Below, piece after piece: positions 45,033 to 56,586 of a DNA stretch of 64,000 nt. Positions within the stretch are counted from its first letter, which is position 1. Each line of letters opens with the position of its first letter. The DNA lies in NCBI GenBank assembly GCA_016490735.1, contig JAEMWC010000024.1, positions 361,001 through 425,000 of the forward strand. Reading direction: 5' to 3'. A program made the position numbers and the translations under genes. The notes below the pieces were generated by a model. It searched no databases. It saw only the letters and a list, made by a program, of their open reading frames with translations, and was not told where the DNA came from. This DNA comes from Pachyseris speciosa. Its lineage: Eukaryota; Cnidaria; Anthozoa; Scleractinia; Pachyseridae.

Positions 45033-48000
45033 ATGGCGGCCACCAGACAACAAATTTGGTGTGAAGTTTGTGGAGTCGTTTTACCTTCAGGTACGAGAAA
45101 CTTCAGGAGAAATGTTCAAAGAAAGAGATAAAATTTGCAGCCCTGCATAAATTTAATGCTTGGCTATCTTTCGCTAATGCTGAACACCGTCTGAAAGCAG
45201 ACTGTTTTGTACGTAATTTGTACGTTGCAGCTCTAAACTGTCTATCTCCGACGTCTGTACTCCTGGGTTGACAAGTAGAAGAAAGAACTAATTAATTATG
45301 TGATTTAGACATTAAAATAACTAAATAAATAATTGAAATGAATGATGATGCCCAGACAACGTAGTTTGTAAATCAAGATGAAAAGTCTCATTCTTCTATT
45401 TCTTTTAATCCGCAGCTTCATTACTGCCTACCCACAACAAAGGGAAGAAACATCAAAGGTTTTTGAACTTAAGAAAGGAGAGGGAAAGCTCTTGTAGAAA
45501 GAGTATTTATGTGCGTGGTTTTCAAAACTCTGGATCCATTGAAGAAGAGCTCACTGAATATTTTAATGCATATGGAAGGGTTTCAAACATTTTCCTAGAT
45601 AAAGACAAGGTATACAACAGGCCTTTAATTACCATTTAACAATTAGATTATGAGCTTGAGGTTTCTATTGCGTAATAGCTATCTCATATAGAAATCAATA
45701 GCAAATCTAATCGTTTTAGTCTAAATCTACTAGTCATTCAAAACTAAACAAGTAAATTATCCAAAATCCTCTTAACAGACACTTCGAAAATGCGAAGAAG
45801 TGGCCACCATTTTGTTGACAACTGCTACTCACTATCTATCACAGATTAGTATAAATCTACTAGTGTTTTATCATGAATGCCGTTCTCTGATTGGCTAAGC
45901 TACTCGCTATCTATTCTGTGATAGATAGTGAGTAGCGGTTGTCAACAAAATGGCGGCCACTTCTTGGCGTTTTCGAAGTGTCTGCGAGGAGGATTTAGAT
46001 AATTTACTTGTTTAGTTTTGAACTAGTAGATTTATACTAAAATAATTAGATTATTAGAAATCTCAAGCTCATAATCAAATTGTTAGATAGTAAGTAGCGT
46101 AGCCACTCAAAGAATGGCATTTGTGATAGAATGCGAGTAGATTTAAACTAGCAAGTGTTGTGACAGTAGTTTGGTACTAGTACATACTGGTATGGCATCT
46201 GAATCAATTATTTGGCAGATTTCAGTTGGATACAGTAATTCAACATTGGAGCGACTCAAATTGTTAAGACATACTTTTCTTTGTAGCATCTCAAGTTGTT
46301 AAGACATACATGTACTTTTCATCAAGGCTATCATTAAGTTTCAGCAACACGTTACATTGTTTCAGCTCCACAAGACAACAAGGTCCCTGGAGGGTATTCA
46401 ACTTTGACTGGTGTTATGTGTTACAATGTTTAATGACAGCTCTGTTTCATGGATTTGCTATAAAGTATCTATCAGTCTATATGATATACTGGTAACAAGT
46501 CCATTATTGGCTTGGAACTAGGCAAAAAAACAATGACCAGCAATAACTGCATCAAGGATGGACTGGATTGCATAACACCATGCCATAAGTAGTAACATTG
46601 AAATAATAAAATGAAATTTTCACTTATAAGTTATTTATGAGTGAAAACTAGATTATGGTTACATTATATTGAACCAAGCTTTAAGTCAGGGAGCTTCCAT
46701 TGTGTTTAAAATTTCCTTTTTCTTTTCCATCAGGGTGTTTTTGCGATAGTAGAATTTGCTGATGAAGAAAATGTCACCAAAGTACTGCATGAGGAGTCAC
46801 TGCCTCTTTTAAATGACAAGCGACTCACTGTGAAAGAACGAACACTTAACAAAGCTAGTCTTCAAAGTAAATCACCAACATCAAGGAAGAACAAACCAAG
46901 TAATGACTCTCGACAACATACACAAGCTCAGTGGCAAAGCAGAGAAATAGCGGCATTTGTGCCTGAGGAACTTGTGAATGAACTTAAGTCATCTGTTCAT
47001 ACAGTAAGTGAAAAATGTTGTGGTTTTGTAAAGATTTAATAACATCCCTATCCAAGTGTCTCATCAAAGAAATCAGTTACTAGCTAGATAACATCTGTGT
47101 GTTGGATTTGTTCTTTTTGCGGTGCACTTTATTCACAGCCCTTTTGTTTGAATCTTCTTCTGCTGCCTTATTCTTCACAGATACAAGAACAACTGAAGTT
47201 GTTGATGCAACAGTTGTGTTTAACTGAAGAAGACATTAAGCTGCGGATACTGGTGTGTCAACTCTTAGAGGAAGTCTTCCGTGAAGTGTACGCTGGGGCT
47301 TCAGTTGTGCCATTTGGTTCTACCATCAGTGGTGTTGGTTGGAAGGGGAGTGACCTAGATGTTTGTCTACTGACAGGAGATAAATGTGATACTGATGTGG
47401 ACTATTCTGAAGTCATTGATGTGTTACGCAGTTTTGCTCCTGGTTGTGTGAACATAATACCTGTATTGAGTGCTAAATGCCCTCTGATCAAGTTCAAGCA
47501 CCAGTCATCAGGCCTGTCATGTGATCTATCAGTCAATAACAGGTAGGGGTGACAGTGATAATTGCATCTACATGTACATTTTGAAGGGCCTGGAAGATTT
47601 TATGCTCATTGACCTGTTACCAGAGTTTCTCTAAGGTCCTGATATTGTTAAAAGCATCTCTCAAAGGACACATTTCTTTCTGATACTTCACAGTTTAATT
47701 TACCAAATTCAACTAAAACTTCCCAGTAACTTATCCTATGATCATGTAAGGTGGGGCTCTAAAGTTACTATGCTAGTTGTTGGAGTAATTTTGATTCATT
47801 TCTTTCTTGGAAGATCAAGACTGCTCAGAATACATACTTCATTGATTTCTGGTAGTCATACATTGAAGTGGCCTTAATTTCAAGCATCACGTTTGTTTTC
47901 ATTGATACAATCCAATCTCTGGCCTTTTTTGACATTAATTTTATGACCTAATAATTCTTCTTACCCTTTGCAGGCTTGGTGTTGCAAACTCAGATCTCCT

Positions 48001-50192
48001 CCACATTTACATGTCTCTTGATCCCAGGGTTCCTCAGCTGGTGTTTGTTGTGAGAGCCTGGGCCAAAGCCAAAGGTCTGACTGTTGGCAGACAGTTGACT
48101 AGCTATGCATTGACACTCATGGTACTGTACTTCCTACAGACACAATCACCACCTGTTATCCCTTCATTGCAGCAGGGATTTAGTGCTTGGATCAAGGAAC
48201 AAGATGATTTGCAAAGCACTTATGATAGTGGCTTTGATAAGCTACATGTAGATTCCTTTCATCTAGAGTCAGAGCTGATTGACAATTGGGACTGCTCATT
48301 CTTCAGAGAGATTTCCAAACTTTCACCTTCATGGAATACTAAAAGTTTTAGTGAGTGTAATGTTTGATTTATGAATCTAGGGGATTTTCTGAAGTGGTAA
48401 GAACCCAGTCTAAGTCCCAGCATTTTTCAACTTTGATTGAACATGCAGATGGCAACTCTTTCAGGTGGAACCATGGAATGTACCAAAGAAATACTACAAT
48501 GAAGAATGATGGGACATGGTGTAATATACCTTTTGAGCACTTACACTGTAGGCCAAATTAGGCTTAATTTAATTTATTTAATGGATCATTGGGTGATTAT
48601 TCTTAGCTCTAATTTGGATTAAAAAGTCATTGTTATTAGCCTAATAAAATCAAATTACAGTGTATATGCTTTTCACTGCACTTCATGCCTAGAGGACTTT
48701 GATAAGTTTGTCTTTGATGTTAAGATCATCAGTCACTCACAGGGTGATTTCAAAGCATACACTTTGGCGATGAAGCATGCCTCGATGTTTTCTGTTTTCA
48801 GTCTTCACTTATAGATGTGGTAATACCTAATATCTCACAGGAAGGACCGACAACAGTCATCGCTGCTGGCTTCAAAAGAGCTAACCTGTTATTCTACTTA
48901 TTTCCTGTTCATTAGATCAGCTACTAGAAGAATTCTTTGTCTTCTTTTCAACTGAGTTTGACTTTTCCAATTTTGTGGTAAGTGTACGAACTGGTTGCAT
49001 GACCACTGTTGTCTCTGTGTTGGACGAGTTAAAAGGTACAAACTTTATGGAAACAGAAGCAATCTCCAGTTCCTCCTCTAACAAGGACAATCTGTCTCAT
49101 GGAGGAGAGTTGAAAATAGCTGATTGCTCTCCAAATTCACTGTCATCAGAGAATACTGATCAGAAAGCTCAAGCTGGTTCTTGTCATTCAAGCTGTAATA
49201 GCAGTCCAGGGCATGGGAAGCGTGTTCAGTTCAAAGCCTCACCTTTGATTGTTCAGGATCCATTCGAGCTGGTGCATAACTTGACGCAGAATGTACCTGC
49301 TTCAACACTAAAGCACGTTGTTGAATTAATGAAAGATGCACATCAGATTTGCAAAAACCTGAACAGCTACTGTAGCAGCCCAAAGAGTAATTCTACAACA
49401 CTGTTTGATCTGTTGAGTGTTTGTAAAACTGCCAAGAAAAGGAAGAATACAAACCGCCACTCATTCTTTGTTGAGTATCAAGAGTCACTGTATGCTTCAT
49501 CTGCTGTCAAGCTAACTTCAACCAGAGATATCTTTCAGTTTATTGTAGAGAATTTAGAAAGAGAATTTGGGATGAAATGTGAAAGAAAGAGTTTAGCTAA
49601 AAGGCTACGTACTGAGGGACATGAATCAGAGGCATCATCACAACATTCACAGTTGATGTTCAAGCCACAGGAGCCTGAGTCAGTGAAAGAGACTGAAGTA
49701 TGCATTACCAATGTAACTAAGGACCAAAACACTGAACAAATTGGAGAAAGGAAAGCAGAGGACATACTAGATAGTTACTCAGCCCTTTGCACAGCCTTTC
49801 AAAATACATGGACACATAGTCGTAGAGAACGACGCAAGTCTTTGCAGATCAGCATACCGAAAAATAATGAAATTGTTGAAAAAGACATGCCAACGTGCAG
49901 TTCACAAGAGCAGTTAAGAGAAACTACACATAATCCTGAAAAAGGTGGAAAGCTATCATCCTTCATTCAATCATCATCCGAGCAATCAAAGGTTTTAGAA
50001 AGCGTTGACAGCATTACGCCTCCTATTCTTGTGTTTGAGCTGAATGTCATTGGTTCTTCTCATAAAGATTCAATGCAGGGTTGCAGAGTCTCAATTCAAC
50101 ACGTTGAAAGTCAAGAATTTCAGCTCTTTGGGAACTTTTTTACAGCTTATAAGAAATACCTCATGGGGTTAATCACAAAGCAGACAAGATAA
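45033..50192 (+). CDS. TUT1: speckle-targeted poly(A)/U polymerase TUT1 (Star-PAP)
   Basis: Nuclear nucleotidyltransferase; in other animals it uridylates U6 snRNA and polyadenylates selected mRNAs. Exons: 45033-45090, 45416-45609, 46734-47003, 47181-47542, 47974-48350, 48916-50192; 2538 nt, 845 aa (human about 870), phases consistent. Order: matrin/U1-type zinc finger with C10, C13, H26, H32; an RRM with RNP2 IYVRGF and RNP1 KGVFAIVEF; polymerase-beta-like nucleotidyltransferase with PFGSTISG (~220), the catalytic pair DLD (~230) and third aspartate in SCDLS (~290); PAP-associated region with VFVVRAWAKAKGL and SYALTLMVLYFLQ; VQDPFEL..N near residue 500, interrupted from the core by a Ser-rich insert; a long C-terminal tail. 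The final 425 codons are a single exon. The start is fixed by the zinc finger, which spans exons 1 and 2. Confidence 0.94.
45637..46087. mobile_element. large inverted-repeat element in TUT1 intron 2
   Basis: AACAATTAGATTATGAGCTTGAGG at the left (AACAATTTGATTATGAGCTTG reversed at the right), with arms of about 200 bp. Both arms contain CAACAAAATGG(C/T)GGCCAC. The right arm reads MAATSWRFRSVCEEDLDNLL then stop; the same peptide start recurs in 43015-43375. Confidence 0.7.
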
Positions 50193-50577
50193 ACTATTTT
50201 CTCTGGTGTAATTTGAAACCGTTTTTTAACATCATTAAGATTTCTTTGTTATCAGTCAAAGCCTTTTCTTTGGTTATAAATATTGGGATTTATTCAAGAT
50301 GTTAACCTGCTGTACAATCCAGCTTACTGTGAGCAGTACACAATATGCACTCCCATGTGGGTCACACTCTGATTTTCATTTTTTTTGTTGCTTTTCATGG
50401 GAATGGTTTCCAAGTGAAACTTGTCATTATTATAAAAATGCACATTAAAAATAAAAATTAATGTTCAAAGTTGTTGTACTTAAGTTAACAAAAACAAACA
50501 ACAAGAATACTTAATCACAGAAAAAATTTAATTGATAGATATCTTTACTATTACAAGTGACAGGCTCTAGTAGGGCG

Positions 50578-50674
50578 TACAACCTCTTTCCCAGGGTCTC
50601 TCCTCTTCCTGTCCCCTGGAGAAAGAGGAGCATACTGGGGCGGGAAGAGGAGAGACCCTGGGAATGAGGTCGTA
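50578..50674. mobile_element. CCCAGGGTCTCTCCTCTTCC palindrome
   Basis: Inverted arms CCCAGGGTCTCTCCTCTTCC and its complement, with outer TACAACCTC/GAGGTCGTA. About 97 bp, small foldback repeat. Confidence 0.65.
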
Positions 50675-51280
50675 GTGCATAGTGGCTAGACACTGACAGC
50701 TTGCATTTTTCCCTCAATAAATGTTTGACGTAAGGTGAATTCTCTATGAATTTCAGTGAACCTTTACAAGAGAGCTTCCTTCAAGACACTCCTAATCTCT
50801 CCATTTTGTCTTTGCTCAAAACGACTGTTAGAAATCTACCAAAACTATTGACAACCATTGTTCTTTTCAAGATCCAACCATTGGTGAAAAGTCATGTTAC
50901 TGTATCAAAAGTCTAGAATATTGTGATATAAAATGTTTTTTTTTTTGGTTACAAAAAGCCAAGACTAAGAGATTCTACCTGGACTGCTTCAACAATAAAC
51001 TATAACCAATCAAAAAATATTATTATTAGAATTTATTCAATGTTTCCATAATATTATTCTGCATTTATTCCTTCCTGCACTGAACATACTGAACATACTC
51101 CATACAAGAGTGGCTTTCAGGTGATAGATAGCACTTTTCATAGGAGATGTGCAGTTCCAGGTAGGATGTGTTTAACCCCAATAATGGAAACACATGCTGC
51201 CTAATAGCATGTGTACAGACGCCTCCTCCCCTCAGAAAAAAATCGGAAGGAGAGGGGGTACACAGGCTAGCTGCGTAATA

Positions 51281-51530
51281 GAGCACTTTTCAATTGAGTG
51301 TTGTAAAACCAAAACCAAAGCAATTACTCTGGCCAATCAGAATACGAAGCAATTACATGTAGCTGGCGTAAAGCGCGGGAAAATACGCGCGTGCAAGTCA
51401 CGATTGGTTTTGGTTTTGCTTCTCATTGGTTGAGAAAGTGGCACGAGTTTTCCTGTCAAATCATATAGCAAAGCAATGCAAAACCAAAGCAAAACCATAA
51501 TTACTTTCAACACTCAATTGAAAACTGCTC
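51281..51530. mobile_element. TTTTCAATTGAGTGTTG MITE
   Basis: Termini GAGCACTTTTCAATTGAGTG and, reverse complemented, GAGCAGTTTTCAATTGAGTG, flanked by TA on each side. 250 bp; ACCAAAACCAAAGC-type motifs occur inside both arms. Confidence 0.75.
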
Positions 51531-52647
51531 TAATCTTGAAATAATACCTACAAAAATGCCAAATTCTGACATCTTATTTATGAAATGGCACAATTGCTTT
51601 TTTCTATATGTCTGCATGTTAACATGTTCAAATTGCTAAATAAATATAAATTATGGGCAACGTCTAGCAAGTACAAACTAACTAAATTTACTGTAAATTT
51701 ATGGGAGCATCTGGAAAGTGATGTTATATATCCTTCACTGGATCTACCTGCTGGTATCCACGGGATACTGGTTGGGTGATAAGCTGCCCCACAAGAATGA
51801 CTGACATTAATATAAATAATTATTACGCTCTGCATTCATGGAATATTCCTAAATTTTCCACCTAGTTAATTATGCAGCTCAAAAACAAACTGAAATATAC
51901 CATAAGCTTTCATCTTTCTATGATGATAGCCATTTTTTGACCTTGTTCATATCCTTTGAATTACTTATGAGCCTCTCCAACCTCTACTGTATTTTCCATG
52001 GACATTAGAAAACTTACTAACAACAGAAAAAAATCCTAATGCATATTCAAATAAATGATATTACTCTCCTCTAAATGTAAATAATAAATCGCTTTAATGC
52101 TCAAATTCAATTTCAAATACTTAAAAGATACTGAATGTTATCTTTTTGGGCAAAAAATCATGTTCAATTGATAACTACAATTTTCATACCTAAAGTTGGT
52201 GGAATCTAGGGGGAGATTAAACTTGATATATTTGCTGGTTAGAAATATATGCCTAAGGCAATAAACACTGTCTCATTAAACATGAAATGACTCATCACAT
52301 ATTTTTAAACCTTTCTAATAGCTTGCACTAAATTTTGCAGTATCTGAGTCTTGCAGAATGATGATACATCTCAAATAGATGCAAACAGGCTTTCTTTTTA
52401 ACAAGTCATTCATTCCAAAAATCAGTATTACCGGTATTTAAAAATAGCTTATGTGCATCAGTGCATAGATAATTAGAGTCACTCTAGTATATCACCATCA
52501 TTTTTGCCCATGTTGACTGTTACGGGACTGAGTTGACCGAGTAGGAGCATTAATTTGGGTAACCACTAACAGCATTATCTTTTTAACACAGAAGTTTCAA
52601 AGCAAAACAAAAATCAACAAATTGGTGATTATACAAAGCAAATTATT

Positions 52648-54357
52648 CTAAGTGTAAGGTCCCCTTGGAAGCACTGCAACTCCAACACCTCCCTGATGCA
52701 TACCCATGGCTGCCACAGGAGTCCAGCGGTTTGTAAGCACATCAAAACATTCCACAGTATTAAGGTTTGACAGGCCATCATACCCACCAATGGCATACAG
52801 CCTACCCCCAAGTGTTACCACAGCAACCCTGCTGCGGCGGGTATTCATTGGGGCTGTGAACGACCATTGTCCAGTCTCAGGATCAAAGCATTCAACCGTG
52901 TTGAGGAAAGCACTGCCATCATACCCTCCGCAAACATATATACGCCCATTTAAAGTGGTCACACCCACTCGGCATCTGCGCACACCCATTGGTGGACCTG
53001 GCAACCACTTGTCAGATCGTGGGTCATACACTTCCACTGTGTTGAATATGGACAAGCCATTATGACCACCAATGGCATAGATCTTTCCATTCAGCTCTGT
53101 TACACCCGCAGCACTACGAAGTGTTCCCATGGGAGACAGAAATTTCCATATGTTGCTAGCTGGAGAGTAACATTCAACTGTGCTCAAAGAGATGTGACCA
53201 TCGTAGCCACCCACAACATAAATCTTGCCATGAAGCACGACTGCACCAAGGGCACTGCGGCGTGTGTTCATTGATGTAACAGCTTTCCATGCCTTCAGTT
53301 GAGGATCATAACTCTCAACAGTGCTAAGCCTCCTGTGCCCATCAAATCCACCGAGAGCATAGAGCTTGTTATCCAGGACAGTGACACCAACGCGGGTACG
53401 CAAGGTGCTCATGGGCATCCCAGGCACCCACTGACCTGTCAAAGTGTCATATGTTTCTACAGTGCTGAGAGCTTCCCCAGAAGATGTCAGACCACCAATG
53501 GCGTAAATCAAGCCCGCTGCTTCACTGCATCTTCTTGGTTTAGTGCGGATGGATTGCAGTTTGTATCTCCGTTCAGGCATGAGGTGGTAGTCTTTAGCTT
53601 CATCAACCAGATCGCGACAAGCTAAATTACTTTTTATGAGTTCGTCAGTGGACACCTTGTCGCACAAATACTGTGGACTAATCAGCGCCAGCCGAACGTT
53701 TTTCAGCAACTCTGGAAGAAAATCTTTCCTTTCGTCTTCATCTCTCCTCACCCAAGCTGAAATCGCTTCAAAGACCTCTTCTTCGGTACGAACATTCAAC
53801 TCTTCCCGCGAAATCATTTCCACGACCTCCTCTGGAGAGAGTGTTAAATACTCCTCGCTCCTCGCAACTTCAGAAAAATTCTTCACGGCAAAAACGTCGG
53901 CTGCTTTAACGAGATCCACGCAAGAGTAAGTGTCGGCAAAGGACCGGATGCCGAGGCAGTTTGTTGGATGAAGGACACGATGAAGAAATTCGACACAAGC
54001 TTGTTTCACGCTTGCTAACTGCAACAGACTGGAGGCGCTAAGCAGATTCTGTACATTGTCCACATTTATCTCTATCCTTCCGGTGTAGCAGAAGTTCACA
54101 AGATCTTCTAACGCAGAAAATTCTACGTCAAACAAGGTTACCTTGTCTTGACGACTCTCTTTTAAGTCACCCGTAAACATTGCATTAAAATAACTGCTTG
54201 CAGCTGCCAAAACAACTCGGTGAGACTTTAAACTGAATTCACCTACACTAAGCTGGATATCACAGAGCTTCTCGTCTTTCCTGAGACTGTGGAGTCCCGA
54301 GAAAACTTGAGAAGAGAATTCGGGAACGCAGAAGAGCAAACTCTCTTCCGACGCCAT
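52648..54357 (-). CDS. KLHL18: Kelch-like protein 18 (BTB-BACK-Kelch)
   Basis: Substrate adaptor of Cullin-3 ubiquitin ligases, cytoplasmic. One uninterrupted exon of 569 codons. Order: BTB domain (~25-130; LCDIQLSVGEFSLKSHRVVL, AAASSYFNAMFTGDL), BACK domain (~135-235; HPTNCLGIRSFADTYSC, EEVFEAISAWVRRD), linker CRDLVDEAKDYHLMPERR that is characteristic of KLHL18, and six kelch repeats (~285-565; repeated YAIGGYDG and NTVE.(F/Y)DP, double glycine at each blade). The start is the ATG at 54357 (MASEES); the frame runs upstream but with no ATG. Length matches the family (about 574). Intronless, unlike most genes in this window. Confidence 0.95.
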   Translation of the reverse strand: MASEESLLFCVPEFSSQVFSGLHSLRKDEKLCDIQLSVGEFSLKSHRVVLAAASSYFNAMFTGDLKESRQDKVTLFDVEFSALEDLVNFCYTGRIEINVDNVQNLLSASSLLQLASVKQACVEFLHRVLHPTNCLGIRSFADTYSCVDLVKAADVFAVKNFSEVARSEEYLTLSPEEVVEMISREELNVRTEEEVFEAISAWVRRDEDERKDFLPELLKNVRLALISPQYLCDKVSTDELIKSNLACRDLVDEAKDYHLMPERRYKLQSIRTKPRRCSEAAGLIYAIGGLTSSGEALSTVETYDTLTGQWVPGMPMSTLRTRVGVTVLDNKLYALGGFDGHRRLSTVESYDPQLKAWKAVTSMNTRRSALGAVVLHGKIYVVGGYDGHISLSTVECYSPASNIWKFLSPMGTLRSAAGVTELNGKIYAIGGHNGLSIFNTVEVYDPRSDKWLPGPPMGVRRCRVGVTTLNGRIYVCGGYDGSAFLNTVECFDPETGQWSFTAPMNTRRSRVAVVTLGGRLYAIGGYDGLSNLNTVECFDVLTNRWTPVAAMGMHQGGVGVAVLPRGPYT

Positions 54358-54940
54358 ATTTGCTCGTGTGTTGGTGATGAGCAAAGTTCACGTGATATTT
54401 TTCAAGTGTCGTTATGGCAAACTGAGACGCGATAAAAAACGATTACCGATGTCAATCAAACTTTCCAATTATTATTGACAGGTACAGCTGACACGATATG
54501 TGCCGCTACCTACCTAGCAACACGTCGGTAAATATTATATTGGTTCACTACCAAAGCTAAAAATCTTCCCAGAAAAAACATAATTTTATTCTTCTCCAAA
54601 ATATCAAGTTTGCCAATGCCATCATACCATATTAAAGGTCAAATGAACCAAAATTTCAAAGTTTTTTTCTTAAGTCAATTTTTATTGAATTTTGTAGCTT
54701 AGGTAAGAAATAAACATATTCTGGAGTTTCAGAGTGATCGGGTATTGCATCCCAGAGATATTGGATGCTGAAAAGTGCTTCGTTTTGGCTGTGATATTCG
54801 TAGAGCGGTCGGGTCAATTGTCGGGAATTTGTCGGAATTAACAGTAGTGACGTCACTATTGGCGAGCTGAAAAATTGCGGGAACATTAAAAACTACAAGT
54901 GAGTCTTGAAATTAGTGTCGTTTTTTTAGCGGAAAGCACT

Positions 54941-55293
54941 GTGTTTTGTGCTGCAATAAACTGCAGCAACAATTCCAAGTGTAAAGTAAGTACTTTCAAG
55001 TTTCCACATGACCCAAAACTACGGAGGAAATGGCTAATAAGACTGAAGAGGGAATCGCTTGTGCAGACCATTTTACATTTCACACCACACATCTTCAAAC
55101 AAAATCTCGTGGCAAGGAGTTCGCTAGTTTCAGCTTTCAAGCCACGAAGACTGACTTGAAAGATGATGCCGTACCAACTTTTTTAAAGTATAAAAACGTG
55201 GAATCCGAAACAAAAATCGGCCAGAAAAGAAGCAACACCGACAACAATTCTAGACCGCCGAATAACGGGACGACTTCAAGCGGCAATTCCTAA
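54941..55293 (+). pseudogene. THAP-domain exon, frameshifted
   Basis: Frame 1 reads VFCAAINCSNNSKCKVSTF, KFPHDPKLRRKWLIRLKRE; frame 2 continues GIACADHFTFHTTHL. Together these give the THAP pattern (Cys-x4-Cys ... FP ... W ... Cys-x2-His-Phe). The frame change falls at about 55060. No ATG precedes it in frame; a TTTTTTTAG acceptor-like site lies upstream at about 54928. After the domain the frame runs to a stop at 55291-55293 without transposase sequence. Confidence 0.7.
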
Positions 55294-56586
55294 TGTATTC
55301 GCTCAGCGTTTGCAAAACGGCAGAAAGTTAGCAGTAAGCATTTTCCATCTTGTTTGAAATAGCTGGAAGTAGAGTGATCCTTTTGCTCTCTCTGATAATT
55401 AGATCTTATATTAAGTTTGTTGGGATGTGAAGAGCTGAGACGTCCGTGCAAACCATTGATATTCTTATAAGTGGCGTACAAATCGAATTTACGTAATGAA
55501 CAGTAGCCGTAAATATATTTGGCCAGAGCCTTTCACTTCGCATCCTTTCAGAAAAGTAAGCGCTTGTTAACATTCAAGGAGGATGATCTTAGTGGTTGGA
55601 TAATAATATCCTAGAAAGCGGAGTAACTGAGCGTCCTCTTCACACGGCAACCTGGACGGGAGTTTGACCTCACGGGAACAAGTTGTCTCAGATTTATAAG
55701 CCGAAAGCTAGGCAATTGCTCCAAATTGAAAATTAATTATGTCGCCTTAGCTTGAGATATATCGGCAAGCAGAACTTCAATTCAACTTGTTCAAAACTGG
55801 TAATGCGAGATAAAAGAACATCGCAAGTATTTTCAAAGCAAAGCCGTCTGTTTGCATATCGGACGTGCTTAAAAGCAGGTGCTCTGTAATGTGATACTTA
55901 AGTTATAGTGCTAACATAGCAAAAAACCTCCATTGCGAGATATGGAAACTGATGTTTTTTTGTTAAAGAAATTAAACAAACCTTTGTCCATCCATCCATT
56001 TTTGTGCACTGACATTTGTGGTCAGTTACTCGAGCGTTCTCGTCGCTAGTGTTTACGCTACTGAATAATCAAGGTGAAGCAGTTTTTATAGTTTTATTCG
56101 CCCGCGCATGTGACAATTTCGCTCGAATCGAATCAGGATGCAACGTTCTTGTTTTATTTACAAACATTTGGTTATTTCGTAGGTTAAAAGCACATAAACT
56201 TAATAAAATGTGTTCCCTCTACTTTTTTGGCTGTTTATTTATGCACGGTTTTTTGTTCCTGTTTACTACAACTTCGTTGTCGCTCCACGTGTATTTCTAG
56301 TCCTTCTGATGTTACTTTCAGTTTATGGTGCGTTTTTTTAACAAGTGTTGCTGAGTTTGGGGTGTGTTTTATAGCCGAGTGCACCTTATAACCGAAAAAC
56401 TACGGTACTTTCACGTGGAAAGCTCTCTCTTAATTTTTCTTTTTTATTTATTTTATTTTATTTTTTTTACCAAAAACAAGATGACAGCTTCTCATGTATC
56501 CAATAGGTATGTTGCCTTTTGGCAACATATCTGTATGTACTGACAGAAAAGAGGAAAAACGTACTCAATCTATATATAATACCATA

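Larger units (their letters stand above)
50193..52647. other. 3' UTRs of convergent TUT1 and KLHL18, two MITEs
   Basis: AT-rich, no gene recognised; contains elements at 50578-50674 and 51281-51530. Candidate TUT1 poly(A) signals occur in the first 300 bp (for example AAAATAAAAATTAA near 50450). Confidence 0.55.

Noticed and set aside
44934..45053. N-terminal extension of the Cys3-His protein
   Set aside because: It has no ATG in frame and would overlap TUT1 exon 1; the ATG at 44933 is the first in the frame.
52706..53929. Plus-strand frames across KLHL18
   Set aside because: Antisense shadows of the Kelch-like gene with no domain sequence of their own.
54358..54384. N-terminal extension of KLHL18
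   Set aside because: The upstream frame starts at a non-ATG codon; the ATG at 54357 gives the family-typical N-terminus.
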